Shown: piece by piece, positions 62,261 through 64,000 of the stretch
Layout of the letters: each line of letters starts with the position of its first letter
Position numbering within the stretch: the stretch's first letter is position 1
From: CAYGTO01 sp964352815
GTDB taxonomy: Bacteria > Pseudomonadota > Alphaproteobacteria > Rickettsiales > UBA3002
Assembly: GCA_964352815.1 (NCBI GenBank)
Contig: CAYGTO010000002.1
Location: 1 to 64,000, forward strand
Length of the DNA stretch: 64,000 nt
Direction of reading: 5' to 3'
Made by a program: the position numbers and the translations under genes
The notes under the pieces: model-generated
The model's database searches: none
Told to the model about the DNA's origin: nothing
The model's input: the letters and a program-made list of their open reading frames with translations, nothing else

Positions 62261-63562
62261 ATGATCACCCTTGCTCACATTCGCTATGCCGCACAAGCGA
62301 TCATAGAAGGCGCCTGGCGCGTCGCGCTCTATGGCCGCTATAATGGCCGGCGCCCTTTCGGCTGGACAACGCGCAACTGGATCAACCATGCCGCATCGGG
62401 CAAAGAACGCATCGCTGCGTTTGCGGCGCGCGAGGTGAAGAAAACCCCCATATATTTCGCACCATCGCTCAGTCCAAAAAAATTCGATGAAGTGACACCG
62501 CCCGCACCGATTACGTTCGGCGACGGCGTATGCGAAACGCCCTACACCGCCCCCTCCTTCATCAACATCGCCGGCATGAGCTATGGCTCCATGTCGAAAT
62601 CGGCGATTCAGGCGATGGCGAGTGGCGCGAAGAAAGCGAATTGTTGGCTCAATAGCGGCGAAGGGGCCCTGTCACCCTACCATTTAGACTCCGGCGCGGA
62701 CATTGTGCTGCAAATCGGCACCGGCAAATTCGGCCTGCAACATGCCGACGGAACGCTTGATGAAGCAAAGCTCACAAAAGCCGCCGGTCACGAGGCGGTG
62801 AAAATGATTGAGATCAAACTCAGCCAGGGCGGCAAACCCGGCAAGGGCGGCTATCTCCCCGCTGCGAAAGTTACCGATGAGGTTGCGAAACTAATGGGCA
62901 TTACCCCAGGCACGGCCGCAATCTCGCGCGCACGTCATGAGGAAGCGCCGGACCTTGAAGCACTGCTGAAATGGATTCACCAGCTACGCAGCCTCACCGG
63001 AAAGCCGGTGGGCTTTAAATGCGCCGCTACTGATGCGAAGGAATGGAGCCGCCTCTGCCAGCTGCTCGCGCAACATGAACGCGACTACCACCCTGATTTT
63101 ATCGCCATTGATGGTGGCGAGGCCGGCACCGGCGGCGCGCCGCAAATGCTGATGCAGGCGATGGGGCTACCACTGCTCGAATCGCTGCCGCATCTTCACC
63201 AATCGCTGCACCATTACGGGCTGCGCGATCATATCCGGCTTGTTGCTTCAGGCGGAATTATTACGCCGGATCATGCCGCTGCCGCGCTTGCCCATGGCGC
63301 GGATTGCCTCGCGCTTGGCCGCGGTGTGATGCTGGCGATGGGCTGCGTGCAAGCGCTGCAATGCCACCGCAATGTCTGCCCGATGGGCATCACCGCCCAT
63401 AATCCGCTGCTCGAAGCGCGCTTTAAGGTGGGCATGGATAAGGGCCAGCGCATCGCGAATTATATCCGCGCCATGCGTGAAGAGGTGCAAATGATCGCGG
63501 CCGCGTGTGGGGTGGAAAGTGTGGAACAGTTAGAACGGTGGAATATTGGAACGGTGGAATAG
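62261..63562 (+). CDS. FMN-binding glutamate-synthase-like protein
   Basis: This is a 433-residue stand-alone version of the glutamate synthase FMN domain. Blocks include INIAGMSYGSMSKSAI, NSGEGALSPYH, IEIKLSQGGKPGKGGYLPA, AIDGGEAGTGGAP and a CHRNVCPMGI cysteine segment near residue 370 that could bind an Fe-S cluster. Such proteins lack the amidotransferase domain and have no agreed substrate. Its last 11 codons overlap a repeat motif found inverted downstream, so the C-terminal tail (ERWNIGTVE) may be repeat-derived. Confidence 0.88.
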   Translation: MITLAHIRYAAQAIIEGAWRVALYGRYNGRRPFGWTTRNWINHAASGKERIAAFAAREVKKTPIYFAPSLSPKKFDEVTPPAPITFGDGVCETPYTAPSFINIAGMSYGSMSKSAIQAMASGAKKANCWLNSGEGALSPYHLDSGADIVLQIGTGKFGLQHADGTLDEAKLTKAAGHEAVKMIEIKLSQGGKPGKGGYLPAAKVTDEVAKLMGITPGTAAISRARHEEAPDLEALLKWIHQLRSLTGKPVGFKCAATDAKEWSRLCQLLAQHERDYHPDFIAIDGGEAGTGGAPQMLMQAMGLPLLESLPHLHQSLHHYGLRDHIRLVASGGIITPDHAAAALAHGADCLALGRGVMLAMGCVQALQCHRNVCPMGITAHNPLLEARFKVGMDKGQRIANYIRAMREEVQMIAAACGVESVEQLERWNIGTVE

Positions 63563-63570
63563 TCTGATAT

Positions 63571-63649
63571 GTCATTGCACGGCTCGTCCGGGCAATCCAA
63601 ACAATCTCTCATGCAGCCCTTGGATTACCCGCATAAAGCGGGTAATGAC
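63571..63649. repeat. Inverted repeat element, GTCATTGC type
   Basis: A 79-bp element starts GTCATTGCACGG and ends GCGGGTAATGAC, with inner inverted GGCAATCCAA/TTGGATTACC. It forms a long hairpin downstream of the glutamate-synthase-like gene and shares the GTCAT/ATGAC ends with the other two. Confidence 0.8.
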
Positions 63650-63662
63650 AGTGTCACAATTG

Positions 63663-63722
63663 TTCCACCGTTCTACCATCCTACCGTTCCACCGTTCTAC
63701 CATCCTACCGTTCCACCGTTCT
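63663..63722. repeat. 24-bp tandem repeat, 2.5 copies
   Basis: The 24-bp unit TTCCACCGTTCTACCATCCT plus ACCG begins at 63663, 63687 and 63711 (the last is partial). The motif TTCCACCGTTCTA is the exact inverse of TAGAACGGTGGAA at 63531-63543 inside the upstream gene. The two could form a large stem around the hairpin element at 63571. Confidence 0.85.
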
Positions 63723-63736
63723 AACCTTCCAACATT

Positions 63737-64000
63737 CTAATCCATCTCTGGCGCGAGGGTGACTTTCAGCCCATCCAGCGCGTCACTCATCAGAATTTGG
63801 CAGGATAGGCGGGATTGATCGGTGACTTCGGCTGCTTCATCGAGCATTTCTTCTTCCTCGTCTTGCATGGGTGAGAGCTTCTCTCGCCACTCCGCATCCA
63901 CATAGACATGGCAAGTCGCGCAGGCGCAGGCGCCGCCGCATTCCGCCTTGATCGGCAGCCCATGATCGCGGATCACCTCCATCACCCGCCAGCCGTCGAG
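63737..64000 (-). CDS. 2Fe-2S ferredoxin, 5' end outside window
   Basis: The visible 87 codons encode an adrenodoxin-type ferredoxin. The cluster motif CGGACACATC supplies three Cys ligands, and LSCQI supplies the fourth. HVYVDAEWREKLSPMQDEEEEMLD is typical of this group. The frame is open to the window edge (LDGWRVMEVIRDHG), so the first 20 or so residues lie outside. It transfers electrons, classically to P450 or Fe-S biogenesis partners. Confidence 0.92.
   Translation of the reverse strand, partial: LDGWRVMEVIRDHGLPIKAECGGACACATCHVYVDAEWREKLSPMQDEEEEMLDEAAEVTDQSRLSCQILMSDALDGLKVTLAPEMD

Overview
The window looks like a draft assembly of an alphaproteobacterium. The evidence is a FixK-type regulator with TTGAT-N4-GTCAA boxes, a ccoNOQP-GHIS (fixNOQP-GHIS) operon, OxyR beside katG, and several families common in that class (ExoD, SapC, BTLCP proteases). 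The genus cannot be named from sequence alone. A run of exactly 100 N marks a scaffold join. Gene density is high, with many 4-bp ATGA overlaps inside operons.

Region 1 (0.3-5.3 kb) covers oxidative stress: a DUF4174 lipoprotein, oxyR, a divergent katG with a Sec signal peptide, three OxyR-type palindromes between oxyR and katG, and ompW. Region 2 (5.3-14.6 kb) covers microaerobic respiration: a complete cbb3 oxidase structural and assembly operon, a divergent FixK/Fnr-like regulator, and a small two-gene operon. FixK-type boxes lie upstream of the oxidase operon/regulator pair, ompW and the small operon. Region 3 (14.7-24.6 kb) is mixed: a NIT-domain chemoreceptor, a porin, a 1243-residue protein I do not recognise, tRNA-fMet and tRNA-Ser with duplicated tRNA ends, exoD, a terC without a normal start codon, and a lone receiver protein.

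Region 4 (25.1-37.8 kb) is a surface adhesin locus. It holds a TpsB transporter, a TpsA adhesin of about 2500 residues built mainly of parallel beta-helix repeats, a SapC-family protein, a periplasmic LapG-like cysteine protease, and a membrane HD-GYP-like protein that has lost the metal-ligand motifs. The adhesin ends in two di-alanine-glycine motifs followed by a Cys-17-Cys loop. That is the layout expected of a surface-retained adhesin released by a LapG-type protease. I consider this locus, with a degenerate HD-GYP protein where LapD would be expected, the best candidate for an undescribed system.

Region 5 (37.8-40.7 kb) holds amt and a photolyase. Region 6 (40.8-61.4 kb) is a near-complete alginate-type biosynthesis locus: algD, algC, algA-algX-algF-Sel1, algI-algJ-Sel1-algL-algG-alg44-alg8 and algK-beta-barrel. 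The Alg44 PilZ motifs (RxxxR, DxSxxG) are intact, so polymerisation is probably c-di-GMP gated. The AlgG-like protein has an added helical-repeat N-terminus and has lost the catalytic DPHD motif. No Pseudomonas-type AlgE sits in the cluster; a different beta-barrel protein takes the outer-membrane position. Region 7 (61.4-64 kb) holds a nitroreductase, a glutamate-synthase-like protein and the end of a ferredoxin gene, separated by hairpin repeats that share GTCAT/ATGAC ends and by a 24-bp tandem repeat.

Taken together, regions 4 and 6 suggest that a second messenger co-ordinates a secreted polysaccharide and a releasable adhesin for biofilm life. Regions 1 and 2 handle peroxide and low oxygen.
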